NCBI RefSeq assembly: GCF_020179605.1
Contig: NZ_JAINZO010000001.1
Location: 2,330,799 to 2,394,798, forward strand
DNA: 64,000 nt
DNA from: Geomonas agri
GTDB lineage: Bacteria > Desulfobacterota > Desulfuromonadia > Geobacterales > Geobacteraceae
Reading direction: 5' to 3'
Below, piece after piece: positions 46,588-55,295 of the stretch; the first letter of the stretch is position 1, and each line of letters begins with the position of its first letter. The translations under genes and the position numbers were made by a program. The notes beneath the pieces were generated by a model that worked only from the letters and a program-made list of their open reading frames with translations, was not told where the DNA came from and searched no databases.

Positions 46588-47280
46588 TCAGTTGGGGGCG
46601 ACCTGCTTCAGCCATTCGACCTGCCGCGACGACAGCCCCTTGTCGAACATGACGCCAATCCCGGGTATGCTGCGGCACCCTCCCCAGGGGATACTCCAGC
46701 AAACGCCGGCTTCGATGGCCGGATCCCCGCCAAGTTCCGGAAAGCTCAACCAGACGCGGTCGGCCTTGGCGAAGGGGTTGGTGGTGTGCACGAAGGCGCC
46801 ACCCTGGGAAATGTTGACGGTGAAGGTCTTGACCGTGAGGGCTCCGGGCAGGCCGTCCCGGGCGGAAAGAAGCAGGTTCAGGTAGCTGTCCTTCCTGGCG
46901 AAACGCCTCAAACAGCGAGCGGAGAAGGTGCCGCAGCTGTCCTGGACGAAGCGGGTCAGCGCGGCGTCGGGGTCGGCTGCGGCGGGGGAGTTTTCCTGCG
47001 GCCCCATGGTGATGCTCTGCAGCCTGGGGTCCCACTTGATGCGCAAGGTCGGATAGAAGTTGATGCAGTCGTACGCGATGCTCTTTTCTTCCTTGGAGCA
47101 GCGCACCAGGGTCAGGATATCGACCAGCAGCCCGTTGTAGGCCGACTCCACGGTCATGCGCAGCACCTCGTTGAAGTCGCCGGCGGTGTGGTAGCTGACC
47201 CCGATCCGGTCCAGGATCTGCTCGTAAGCCGACCTTGCCCCGGGCTCTCGCACCACCATCAGTATCCTGGTATCTGCCAT
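46588..47280 (-). CDS. PilZ-domain protein with receiver-like N-terminal region
   Basis: 230 residues. The C-terminal half is a PilZ domain: RCLRRFARKDSYLNLLL provides the RxxxR motif and FTVNISQGGAFVHT the [D/N]xSxxG motif, so c-di-GMP binding is likely. Residues 1-80 (RILMVVREPGARSAYEQIL) look like a receiver fold, but the phospho-acceptor and acidic pair cannot be placed, so it may be a pseudo-receiver. ATG at 47280 was chosen over a longer frame. It lies 133 bases upstream of the kinase start and may work with that kinase. Confidence 0.72.
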   Translation of the reverse strand: MADTRILMVVREPGARSAYEQILDRIGVSYHTAGDFNEVLRMTVESAYNGLLVDILTLVRCSKEEKSIAYDCINFYPTLRIKWDPRLQSITMGPQENSPAAADPDAALTRFVQDSCGTFSARCLRRFARKDSYLNLLLSARDGLPGALTVKTFTVNISQGGAFVHTTNPFAKADRVWLSFPELGGDPAIEAGVCWSIPWGGCRSIPGIGVMFDKGLSSRQVEWLKQVAPN

Positions 47281-47366
47281 CACGTCCGATCGCCCCTGTA
47301 ACTGGGCCGGTGCCGGGCGCGCCTCTGCCCGGACACCGGCGCTGGAGTCCACGTCCCGGCCCGCTC

Positions 47367-47441
47367 TTATTTCTCCTCGGTAGCCTTGCTGAGTTCCAGG
47401 CGCAGCCACATAACGATCGAGATCTTCCTGGTGATCCCCAT
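47367..47441 (-). CDS. Small ORF, 24 residues
   Basis: MGITRKISIVMWLRLELSKA followed by TEEK and TAA. It is preceded by AAAAAGGAGGTAGACC, one of the best ribosome sites in the window, six bases before the ATG. It lies between the PilZ gene and the 45-residue ORF, on the same strand. No family recognised; the central part is amphipathic. Confidence 0.45.
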   Translation of the reverse strand: MGITRKISIVMWLRLELSKATEEK

Positions 47442-47494
47442 GGTCTACCTCCTTTTTGCCCCAGCCGTGTCGGCCCGCAGGCCTTATGTCCCGT

Positions 47495-47632
47495 CTAGTG
47501 CTCCGCCTGGGCCGCGCCGTAGTGAAACGACGACGTCATGCCGCGATCCTTGGCGACGACATGCCCCACTACCGCGATCCCGGCCACGATGACTGCAATG
47601 CAGCAATACCTCGTCCTCCTGGTGATCTTCAT
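47495..47632 (-). CDS. Small membrane ORF, 45 residues
   Basis: I translated this by hand: MKITRRTRYCCIAVIVAGIA then VVGHVVAKDRG... to TAG. A positively charged start and one hydrophobic helix (10-26) predict a single-pass membrane peptide. AACGGGAGGCGCTTTC precedes the ATG, and a TTGACA box lies about 60 bases upstream. The 24-residue ORF begins 53 bases after it, so the two are probably one transcript. Function unknown. Confidence 0.45.
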   Translation of the reverse strand: MKITRRTRYCCIAVIVAGIAVVGHVVAKDRGMTSSFHYGAAQAEH

Positions 47633-47668
47633 GAAAGCGCCTCCCGTTAGATTAATTTTGACCAACAA

Positions 47669-47696
47669 TGAATATCACAGGGGGGAAGGTTGTCAA
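47669..47696 (-). promoter_or_regulatory. Sigma-70-like promoter candidate for the small ORFs
   Basis: On the minus strand TTGACA (47696-47691), 16 bases, TATTCA (47674-47669). The -35 is perfect and the -10 weak. Confidence 0.35.
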
Positions 47697-47751
47697 CGGA
47701 CGGCGCCGGTTCCAGCGCGGCGGGACGGGGGGGAGAGTTGTCGGGAAGGAG

Positions 47752-47786
47752 GCAAAAAAAAAGTCCCGGATTGCTCCGAGACTTTC
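47752..47786 (-). terminator. Rho-independent terminator of cold-shock gene
   Basis: AAAGTCTCGGA / TCCGGGACTTT stem, followed on the minus strand by an unbroken run of Ts. It lies 25 bases past the csp stop. Confidence 0.85.
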
Positions 47787-47810
47787 ATTACAGCGTTGGA
47801 CGAGACCTTT

Positions 47811-48011
47811 TTAGACGCGGGTCACGTTGGCAGCCTGCAGCCCTTTGGGGCCTTTGACCACTTCGAAGGTGACGCTATCGCCTTCAGCCAGGGATTTGAA
47901 CCCGTCGCCGGTGATGGCGGAGAAGTGAACGAACACGTCGTCGCCATTCTCCTGCTCGATGAAACCAAACCCCTTGCTGTCGTTGAACCACTTTACAGTA
48001 CCGTTAACCAT
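47811..48011 (-). CDS. Cold-shock domain protein (CspA family)
   Basis: 66 residues, one cold-shock domain with both RNA-binding motifs: KGFGFIEQ (RNP1) and DVFVHFSAI (RNP2), starting [12 protein letters not shown]. It binds single-stranded RNA or DNA and acts as an RNA chaperone. GGAGAAGG lies upstream of the ATG. The leader is about 100 bases and contains a GTCCGG/CCGGAC hairpin (48051-48068), as common in cold-shock mRNAs whose leaders control expression. It is a single gene with a strong terminator. Confidence 0.94.
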   Translation of the reverse strand: MVNGTVKWFNDSKGFGFIEQENGDDVFVHFSAITGDGFKSLAEGDSVTFEVVKGPKGLQAANVTRV

Positions 48012-48138
48012 TTACTTTTACCTTCTCCATGCTTTCTGCTTGTTTTTATTGTCCGGGCCATTCCGGACCTTGGCCACCTTAGCAGCTTGCCTGTGACAAT
48101 GCAAGCTATTTAAATTTTCTTGTTTTCCGGACCGACGG

Positions 48139-48858
48139 CTACGGCACGGTCAGGTTCACCACGGTGTCCCCCCCCTGTATGGTGAGGGTAGTGACCGCCA
48201 AAGCGTTGCTGGCCAGGTTGCGCACCCAGATCCTCTTGCCGGTTAGGGTATAGCTCTGCGGCTGGATGGTGAACAGGTTCGGGTCCGGGTTGATCACCGC
48301 GATGTCGGTGACTTGGTACTGCGCGCCGGACGGGTTGGCCGTGTCCTTGATGCTGACGGAGACCGGTACGGCCACGGCGTCGCTGACATCGGTATAGGTC
48401 ATGGTGTAGGCCCCGTTTACCGTCGGGGGGGAGAACGCGCCCAACTGGACGAATTTCGTGGTGCTGACGAAGTCGGCGCTCTGATCCCCGATGGTGAGGG
48501 TGCTCGTGGTCGAGGTGCCGAGGACGGTCGAGGACTTGTGGGTCACGGTGACGGTGTCGCCGTTTTTCACGGTGCCGGCGCTGCTCGTGGCGGTGCCGCC
48601 GTTGATGGAATAGGTGCTGCCGGTCGCCCCGCTGACGCTGATGGGACTGGTGGCCGCGGTCAGCCCGCTGACCGTGATGGGGGCGGAGGTGACATCGACG
48701 TTCTTCTCGGTGCCGTTTATCGCCCCAATGGTGAAGGGATCGGGGGAGGTCGCGGACCTCACGTAGGGGGGAAACCACTCGACTCCGCAACCGGCGAAAG
48801 CAAACAGCAGCAACAAGGGGAGCATCCGCGCAAGGAATCGTAACAAGGAAAACTTCAT
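48139..48858 (-). CDS. Lipoprotein with Ig-like beta repeats
   Basis: 239 residues. The signal peptide ends in the lipobox FAFAGC, so the mature protein starts with a lipidated Cys near residue 24. The rest is Thr/Ser/Val-rich with alternating strands (TSAPITVSGLTAATSPISVS, VKNGDTVTVTHKSSTVLG) that suggest two or three immunoglobulin-like modules. The C-terminal part (QPQSYTLTGKRIWVRNLASN) could be a surface or assembly domain. No enzyme motif. It stands alone, divergent from none; the next gene is a hybrid kinase 70 bases upstream on the same strand. Confidence 0.7.
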   Translation of the reverse strand: MKFSLLRFLARMLPLLLLFAFAGCGVEWFPPYVRSATSPDPFTIGAINGTEKNVDVTSAPITVSGLTAATSPISVSGATGSTYSINGGTATSSAGTVKNGDTVTVTHKSSTVLGTSTTSTLTIGDQSADFVSTTKFVQLGAFSPPTVNGAYTMTYTDVSDAVAVPVSVSIKDTANPSGAQYQVTDIAVINPDPNLFTIQPQSYTLTGKRIWVRNLASNALAVTTLTIQGGDTVVNLTVP

Positions 48859-48928
48859 GGCATGCCTCCCTGGTTAGTTTTTCGCAAAGCTCGGATAGTA
48901 CTCAAAGGATGAAACGTTGACAAGAGAT

Positions 48929-51469
48929 TTAACGGAGCTGGCGGGCGCTCTCCCAGTCCAGCGATGAGAGGACCTCACGCAACGCCGAGAGCTTGTAGGG
49001 CTTCTGCACGAAACCGGAAATCCCTTTGCCCAGGAACTTTCGGGACACCTCGTGCTCGCTGAAGCCGCTCGACATCACGACCCTAACCCGCGGATCCATC
49101 CGGCGCAGTTCCATCAAGCACTGTTCCCCGTCCATCTGCGGCATGGTCAGGTCGAGCAGCACCAGGACGATGTCGTTGCGGCTGCGGAAGATCTCTATTC
49201 CTTCGTACCCGTCCGCGGCGGTCACCACCTGGAACCCCAACTCGCCGAGCATGTCGCTACCGAGCGCCCGGATGGTGTCCTCGTCGTCGATCAGGAGGAC
49301 GGTCCCGCTGCCGCGCCAGGTCTGCTGCGGTGCGGCAGCAGCATGTTGGAGCAGGGCCGGCTCGTCTTCCGCCGGAAGCACCACGGTGAAGGTACTCCCC
49401 TGCCCCGGCTGGCTGTCGACGCGGATCGCGCCCAGGTGGCCGCGCACGATGCCCAGTACCGCTGCCATTCCCAGCCCCCGCCCGGTGAACTTGGTGGTGA
49501 AGAACGGCTCGAAGATTTTGGCCATGAGGTCACGGTCCATGCCGCACCCGGTGTCGGACACCTTGACGTAGACGTAGCGTCCGGGCTGGAGCGCATCGGA
49601 GAGCCAGCCGCCGCCAGGGAGGGAGTCGGTGCACTCGACACTGCCGGTGGATACGGTGATGGTCCCGCTCTGGTCGCCGATCGCCTCCGAGGCGTTGATG
49701 ACCAGGTTCATCAGCACCTGTCTGATCTGGGTGGCATCGGCGGTTACCGCAGGCAGAGGGCGACACAGATTGTAGACGAGTTGCGACTTCTTAGAGACGG
49801 AGACGCTGAGCATGTGCCCCATCTCCTCCACCAGTCGGTTCAGGTCCAGTTCCTCGGTTATGAAATGCCCCTTGCCGGAATAGGCGAGCATCTGGTGCGC
49901 CAGGTCCGAAGCCCTGGTCGCCGCCAGCTCGATGCGGTGCAGGTTGTCGACCACGGGGGAATCGGGGGTGAGCCGCATCAGGGCCAGGTCGGTGTTGCCG
50001 ACGATGACGGTGAGGATGTTGTTGAAATCGTGAGCGATACCGCCGGCCAGGACGCCCAGGCTTTCCAGCTTCTGGGCATGCAGCATCTGCTTTTCCAGCT
50101 TCAGGCGCTCCTCCTCGGCCCGTCTGCGCTGGGTGATGTCGTGGGCGGACCAGATCACCCGTCCGCCCGGCATGGGGGTGACGTTGCCGGTGAACCAGAC
50201 CTCCTCATCGTCGAGGGTGAGGGCGTAGTCGACCGTCACGGTCTTCCCGGAAGCGAGCGCCCTGCCGATGGTGGTGATGAAGAGATCGGACAGCTCCTTG
50301 GGGAACAGATCGGGAATTTTCTTGCCCAGCAGCTCGTCCGGGGGAAGATACAGCCTCTTGGTGCTGGTGGGTGCGATCTCCAGGTAGCGTCCTTCGGCGT
50401 CCAGCACCAGGATGACCTCGGTGAGGGAGGCAAAGATGGAGCGGAGCTTCTCCTCCGAGGCCTGCAGCGCCTCCTCGGCATGCCTGCGCTCGACCACCTC
50501 GGTCTGCAGCCTCGCGTTGGTTGCCTGGAGTTCGCGGGTCCGCTCATCGACCATCCGTCTCAAAACGATGGGCTGGCGTACCAGCCAGTAGGCCGTCAGC
50601 GCGCACAGGGAACTCAAGAGCAGTACCAGGGCCGCCTCTCCCAAGACCACCCGTTGCGCGTACCATCCCCCCACCGGTTCGACGGACAGGAGCCACTCCC
50701 CATTGGGGAGGGCGATGTGCTGGCTTACCGGGCGTTCCAAGGGCGCGCCATGGCTCCAGAAGACGTCCAGGGCCCCGGTATCGGGCTTGATCCGGCTGAT
50801 CCGGTAGTTCAAGTCGGGAGTGAGCGTGGTCTGCAGGTGCACCGCCTCGAAGAAGCTCTCCAGGCGGATCATGGCGGCGGTGAAGCCCCAGAACTGTTTC
50901 TGCCCGTCGGAACCCTTGAGGTATACCGGGAGCCGCCCCATGAGCGCGAGTCCCCCCTGCACCAGTTGAAACGGGCCAGCAAGGGTGAGCGAACCGTGGC
51001 GCAACGCCTCGACGGCCTCTGTGTTGGCGTGGGACTTGTCCAGGAGGTTCAGGCCGATAGCCTTCTCGTTCCCCTGCAACGGGACGATTTCGGTGATGAT
51101 GCCGCCGGGAACCAGCTGCAGAGCGGAAAGCCCAGGGTAGAGATCGAGCATCTCCCTGGCCAGTTCCTGAAAGTTATCGATGCGTCCGTTCCCCTGGCGG
51201 ATCACGGCGGCGAGGGCGTAGGTGGAGGAAATGGAGCGGTTCAGGTACTCCTGGATGTCGTGGGCGGCGTTGGTGGTGAGGTCGGAGACAGCCTGGCGGC
51301 GGCTGTCCTGGCGCGTGGTCTCGAACAGCAGCATGGTGGAGCCGGACAGGAACAGGCCGACCAGGAAAGCAAGGAGCGTGACAGTCCAGACCCGGACAGT
51401 GTCCGCGGATGGCGGTGGTGACGGGGGGGGTGACGCGGTAGGCGCATGGCTCATGCGAGCGTTGTCCAT
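48929..51469 (-). CDS. CHASE-PAS hybrid histidine kinase with C-terminal receiver
   Basis: 846 residues. TM1 about 25-45, a periplasmic CHASE domain (60-250; ALQLVPGGIITEIVPLQGNE and ANTEAVEALRHGS), TM2 about 265-285, coiled coil, PAS (315-430), HisKA with His480 in LAGGIAHDFNNILTVIVGN, HATPase (FTGRGLGMAAVLGIV) and a receiver (VLLIDDEDTIRALG, LVLLDLTMPQMDG). CHASE domains bind small extracellular ligands. No output partner is adjacent. The ATG at 51469 begins the Pro-rich N-terminus; the frame continues to 51547 without a ribosome site. Confidence 0.87.
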   Translation of the reverse strand: MDNARMSHAPTASPPPSPPPSADTVRVWTVTLLAFLVGLFLSGSTMLLFETTRQDSRRQAVSDLTTNAAHDIQEYLNRSISSTYALAAVIRQGNGRIDNFQELAREMLDLYPGLSALQLVPGGIITEIVPLQGNEKAIGLNLLDKSHANTEAVEALRHGSLTLAGPFQLVQGGLALMGRLPVYLKGSDGQKQFWGFTAAMIRLESFFEAVHLQTTLTPDLNYRISRIKPDTGALDVFWSHGAPLERPVSQHIALPNGEWLLSVEPVGGWYAQRVVLGEAALVLLLSSLCALTAYWLVRQPIVLRRMVDERTRELQATNARLQTEVVERRHAEEALQASEEKLRSIFASLTEVILVLDAEGRYLEIAPTSTKRLYLPPDELLGKKIPDLFPKELSDLFITTIGRALASGKTVTVDYALTLDDEEVWFTGNVTPMPGGRVIWSAHDITQRRRAEEERLKLEKQMLHAQKLESLGVLAGGIAHDFNNILTVIVGNTDLALMRLTPDSPVVDNLHRIELAATRASDLAHQMLAYSGKGHFITEELDLNRLVEEMGHMLSVSVSKKSQLVYNLCRPLPAVTADATQIRQVLMNLVINASEAIGDQSGTITVSTGSVECTDSLPGGGWLSDALQPGRYVYVKVSDTGCGMDRDLMAKIFEPFFTTKFTGRGLGMAAVLGIVRGHLGAIRVDSQPGQGSTFTVVLPAEDEPALLQHAAAAPQQTWRGSGTVLLIDDEDTIRALGSDMLGELGFQVVTAADGYEGIEIFRSRNDIVLVLLDLTMPQMDGEQCLMELRRMDPRVRVVMSSGFSEHEVSRKFLGKGISGFVQKPYKLSALREVLSSLDWESARQLR

Positions 51470-51569
51470 GGGAACTCGACTGCTACGGGTTCGGTGCGGC
51501 AAAAAAGCGGCAACTTCCTGAATAACCGAAACTTCGCAGGAGTGCAAGCCTTTTCGGAGGCAAGCCCGT

Positions 51570-52328
51570 TCAGCCCATGCGGTCCAGAAGGCGCAGCAGT
51601 CCGTCGAGGATGGTCACCGGGTGGGGCGGACACCCCGGGATGTAGAGGTCGACCGGCAGCAGGCGGTCGACCCCGTCGTGGGCCGCGGGTGAGCCGATGA
51701 AGGGGCCGCCGTTGATGGCGCAGGCGCCACAGGCGACGACGAGCTTGGGTGCGGGGATGGCCTGGTAGGTCTGCAGCAACGCCTCGCGCATGTTCTCGGT
51801 GACGGGGCCGGTGACCCACAGGGCGTCGGCGTGGCGCGGGCTGGCGACGAACTGCAGTCCGAAGCGCCCGATGTCCCAGCCGATGGTGGAGAGGACGTTG
51901 CTGTCGGCCTCGCAGGCGTTACAGCCGCCGGCGACCACGGAGCGGAACTTGAGCGAACGGCCGAACAGGGCCAGCATCTTCTCGTCGAGCGCCTGGGCCA
52001 GCCTGCGCTCCTCCCCTTCCCGCACCACCAGGTCCTCGCGCCGGTTAACGGCCAGGCGGGCATCGTTGCCGTAGGAGATGGCGCCCTTGGGGCAGGCGTC
52101 GGCGCATTCTGCGCAGAACAGGCACTTGCCCAGGTCGACCGAGAGCCCCTTGCCGCACCCCACCGCCCCGACTGGGCAGGCGTCGGCGCAGAGACTGCAG
52201 TCCGGGGGGCAGAGGGAGCTTTTCAGCTCCGGGTAGCCGCGGAAGCGCTCCGGCAGCGGCAGCGGCTCTTTCGGGTACGCCATGGTGCGGTGCCCCTGCT
52301 TGATGCGGGCGAGGATGGCCTTGATCAT
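51570..52328 (-). CDS. Ehr complex small subunit fused to ferredoxin domain (HyfH/HyfI-like)
   Basis: 252 residues. The N-terminus holds two [4Fe-4S] motifs (Cys40, 44, 47, 51 and CLFCAECADACP at 69-79). The C-terminal half is a NuoB/hydrogenase-small-subunit module with Cys136 and Cys139 in GGCNACEADSN, Cys200 and Cys203 in ACGACAI and Cys233 in PGCPPHP. It should pass electrons from a soluble or periplasmic donor to the large subunit. It is the last gene of the six-gene Ehr operon. The ferredoxin part replaces a separate HyfH subunit. Confidence 0.85.
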   Translation of the reverse strand: MIKAILARIKQGHRTMAYPKEPLPLPERFRGYPELKSSLCPPDCSLCADACPVGAVGCGKGLSVDLGKCLFCAECADACPKGAISYGNDARLAVNRREDLVVREGEERRLAQALDEKMLALFGRSLKFRSVVAGGCNACEADSNVLSTIGWDIGRFGLQFVASPRHADALWVTGPVTENMREALLQTYQAIPAPKLVVACGACAINGGPFIGSPAAHDGVDRLLPVDLYIPGCPPHPVTILDGLLRLLDRMG

Positions 52329-52349
52329 GATGCGACTCCTGTCGATCCC

Positions 52350-53861
52350 CTACAGGTCGAACCCGCAGTAGGAAAGGTTGAAGCTCTTGTTGCACAGCGG
52401 GAAGTCGGAGATCTGCCCACCGCGCAGCGCCAACGCGAGCCCGGTCCAGTTGTGGAAGGAGGGGTCGGTCACCTTGTAGCGCTGGAAATTCCCCTTGGCA
52501 TCGGTGAGTGCCACGTGGCAGATCTCGCCGCGCCACCCTTCAGTGAGCGCGATTGCGAGCTGGTCCCCCGCCACCTCGCGCACCGGGTTGGCCAAGGCCG
52601 CTCCGGGCAACTGGGAGAGTTGCTCCTCGATGAAGTCGAGGGACTTCTCGATCTCCAGCCAGCGCACCAGGGTCCGCGCGTAGACGTCGCCGCTCCTGGC
52701 GGTCTCCACCGGGATCTGGCTCATGCTGTAGATGCCGAAGGGATGGTCGCGGCGGATGTCCCGGTTCAGGCCGCTGGCACGAGCGGCAGGTCCCACCAGC
52801 CCCAGCTCGATCGCAGTCTGCTCGCTCACCACGCCGGTCCCCTCGAGCCGTGCCATTACCGACGGCGTATCCCAGAGGAGATCGATCGCGTTGTGCACCT
52901 CGTCACGGGCCACCTTGATCCGGTCGGCAAGCTGGCGCGCCCCCTCGCCGTCGAGGTCGAAACGCACGCCTCCCGGGAGCACCAGGTCGCGGCCGAAGCG
53001 GCTGCCGCAGATCCCCGCGGTCATGTTAAGGAAATCACCGCGGATCCTACCGCAGAACGAGGCGGTGGGAAGGTAGCCCACATCGCCGGCGATGGCACCC
53101 AGGTCGCCGGTGTGGTTGGCGAGCCGCTCGAGTTCCAGGGCGATGCCGCGCACTACCTGGGCCCGGGCCGGCACCCGCGTCCCGGTGAGCGCCTCGAGTA
53201 TCATGGCGTAGGCGGTGCCGTGACCGATGGTGGTGTCCCCTGCCACGGTCTCCATCAGCTTGCGCTTGCGCTCGCCCGGGCGCCCCAGCATCATCCGCTC
53301 GACGCCCCGGTGCTGGTAGCCAAGCGAGATCTCCAGGTGCATCACCTCCTCGCCGAAGCACTGGAAGCGGAAATGGCCGGGTTCGATGATACCGGCATGG
53401 ACCGGGCCGACGGCCACCTCGTGCACCTCCTCACCCTCCACGCGGTAGAAGTCCATGACGCCGATGGTGGGGGGTGCCTCGGGAATCTCGCCGGGGAGAG
53501 AGCCAAGCGCCGGGGCGAAGCGGACCGGCTTGGGCCAGGGGTGCCCCTCCAGGTCCAGGAAGAACTGCTCGGCGATCTCGCGTTCGAAGAGGTGCAACTG
53601 CGGCGCGTCAGCGACCAGCGAGTAGAAGCTTTTGCCGGTGACCAGGGTGCTCATGACGCCTATGGAGGCGTGGCTCTTGAAGGAAAGGAGGCAGAACAGG
53701 CAAACGCCGTCCTCCTCCTGCATGCCGAAGTAGGAGACCACACGCCAGCCGCCGGCAAGGGCGGAGAGCAGGGCTTGGGCGAAGCGTTCGGGCGCGTGGC
53801 GCGGAATCTCGCGGCGCGGCAGCACGCCGCCGTTCTGGGTGAAGACCATGGCCGGGCTCAT
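52350..53861 (-). CDS. Ehr complex large subunit (HyfG/HycE-like) without nickel ligands
   Basis: 503 residues: NuoC-like domain (1-150) fused to a NuoD/NiFe-large-subunit domain. The proximal motif, which in group 4 hydrogenases reads R-x-CG-x-C, is here ETVAGDTTIGHGTAY, with Ala207 and non-Cys residues at the nickel positions. The C-terminal D-P-C-x-x-C is replaced by FPLCNKSFNLSYCGFDL (Cys490 and Cys499, wrong spacing). The [NiFe] centre cannot form. This is the defining trait of energy-converting-hydrogenase-related complexes. It overlaps the preceding HyfF-like gene by four bases. Confidence 0.88.
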   Translation of the reverse strand: MSPAMVFTQNGGVLPRREIPRHAPERFAQALLSALAGGWRVVSYFGMQEEDGVCLFCLLSFKSHASIGVMSTLVTGKSFYSLVADAPQLHLFEREIAEQFFLDLEGHPWPKPVRFAPALGSLPGEIPEAPPTIGVMDFYRVEGEEVHEVAVGPVHAGIIEPGHFRFQCFGEEVMHLEISLGYQHRGVERMMLGRPGERKRKLMETVAGDTTIGHGTAYAMILEALTGTRVPARAQVVRGIALELERLANHTGDLGAIAGDVGYLPTASFCGRIRGDFLNMTAGICGSRFGRDLVLPGGVRFDLDGEGARQLADRIKVARDEVHNAIDLLWDTPSVMARLEGTGVVSEQTAIELGLVGPAARASGLNRDIRRDHPFGIYSMSQIPVETARSGDVYARTLVRWLEIEKSLDFIEEQLSQLPGAALANPVREVAGDQLAIALTEGWRGEICHVALTDAKGNFQRYKVTDPSFHNWTGLALALRGGQISDFPLCNKSFNLSYCGFDL

Positions 53862-55291
53862 GCCTCACCTCCCAAAAGCCGCGCTGCGTCGCGCAAGAGG
53901 TCCTGCAGCGGCGTCGGGATCCACAGCCCCAGCACCAGGACGAGCCCCATCAGGACCAAGGGGGGCAACACCGTGGGGACCGCATCCCGGTAGCGGGTCC
54001 GCTCCAGGTCCGGCGGCACCTCGCCCAGGACCACAGGGAGCACGGTGGAGGCCATGCCGATGAAGATCAGCGCCAGGAAGAGGAGGAATAGCCCGCCGGT
54101 CCAGTGGTTCCCCTGCCCGAAGGCGGAAGAGACAATCAGGAACTCGCTGACGAAGGGGGCGAAAGGGGGCGACCCGGTGATGGCAAGGAAGGCAGCGAGA
54201 AAGAGCGCCGCCGACCAGGGTGTACGACGGAGGGCTCCGCGCACAAACTGGGTGCTCTTGGAGTTGAAGGCGCGGTGGATGTTACCGCAGGCGAGAAAGA
54301 GCACCCCCTTGGTGAGGGAGTTGTTGATCATGTGCAAAAGCCCGGCGAAGAGTGCCCCCTTCCCCAGCCCCAACGCCACCGCAATGATGCCGACGTGCTC
54401 GACGCTTGAGTAGGCAAGCATGCGCTTGAAGTCGCTCTGGCGCGCCATGAAGACGGCGGCGAAGGCCATGGAGACGAGCCCCATGGTGAGGAGCACCTGC
54501 TGGAAGAGCGCCCCTTCTGTCGAGGCGGCCGCTACCTGGTACACACGCAACAGCGCCAGCAGGGCGCAGTTGACCAGCCCCCCGGCCAAGAGGGCGCCGA
54601 CCAGGCCGGGCGCCTCACCGTAGGCGTCGGGCTTCCAGGTGTGCAGAGGGGCGAGCCCCATCTTTGAGCCGAAGCCGACCAGCAGGAAGATGAAAGCGGC
54701 ATGGCGCCACCCCGGGTGCAGCGCCGCCGCGTCCCGGATCAGGGCCGGGAGGAGGAGGCTCACCTCCTGCTTGGCAACGATGGTGGAGTAGGCCAGGAAG
54801 AACAACCCCAAGAGGGCGATGGCGATACCGACCGAGCAGATCAGGAGGTACTTCCAGGTGGCCTCGATGGAGCGGGCGTTGTGGTTGAAGTAGATGAGCG
54901 GCGCCATGGTCAGGGTGGTGGCCTCCAGTGCGATCCACAAAAGCCCCAGGTGCTGCGAGATGACCACCAGCGAGGTCGCGGAAAGGCAGACCAGCAGCGA
55001 GGCGCACAGGATCCGATTGGGGCGCTTGAGGCGATAGCTCAGGTAGCCGACCGCGTAGAGGGAGCAGATCGTGAACAGCACGCTGTTGGCCATGAGCACG
55101 AGCTTGCCCAAGGAATCGAGCCAGATCCATCCCGCCGGGGACGGTGGCGGGGTGTGCACGAGGAGCCCGGCGCTCACGGCGAGGTGCGCCAGCGAGAAAA
55201 CGGGGAGCACCCAGACGCGCCGGCGGTTGTCCGGGACAAGCCAGGAGAGCGCGGCGCCGAGAAGCGGAAGCAGGACCAGGGCCCACAACAT
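53858..55291 (-). CDS. Ehr complex membrane subunit, HyfF/NuoN-like
   Basis: 477 residues, about 14 helices. The Mrp/Nuo antiporter core is intact: LLWIALEATTLTMAPLIYF with Glu in helix 5, KMGLAPLHTWKPDAYGEAP with Lys/His, a KRMLAYSSVEHVGIIAVALG segment and NNSLTKGVLFLACGNIHRAF. These residues carry protons or sodium in complex I and Hyf. It is the fourth gene of the operon, five bases from the HyfE-like gene. Confidence 0.88.
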   Translation of the reverse strand: MLWALVLLPLLGAALSWLVPDNRRRVWVLPVFSLAHLAVSAGLLVHTPPPSPAGWIWLDSLGKLVLMANSVLFTICSLYAVGYLSYRLKRPNRILCASLLVCLSATSLVVISQHLGLLWIALEATTLTMAPLIYFNHNARSIEATWKYLLICSVGIAIALLGLFFLAYSTIVAKQEVSLLLPALIRDAAALHPGWRHAAFIFLLVGFGSKMGLAPLHTWKPDAYGEAPGLVGALLAGGLVNCALLALLRVYQVAAASTEGALFQQVLLTMGLVSMAFAAVFMARQSDFKRMLAYSSVEHVGIIAVALGLGKGALFAGLLHMINNSLTKGVLFLACGNIHRAFNSKSTQFVRGALRRTPWSAALFLAAFLAITGSPPFAPFVSEFLIVSSAFGQGNHWTGGLFLLFLALIFIGMASTVLPVVLGEVPPDLERTRYRDAVPTVLPPLVLMGLVLVLGLWIPTPLQDLLRDAARLLGGEA

Positions 55292-55295
55292 GTCG

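Noticed and set aside
51831-53993. 720-codon plus-strand frame opposite the Ehr large and small subunits
   Set aside because: Composition is that of an antisense shadow (His, Gln, Gly, Val runs) and the minus strand carries unmistakable Fe-S and NuoD-like motifs.
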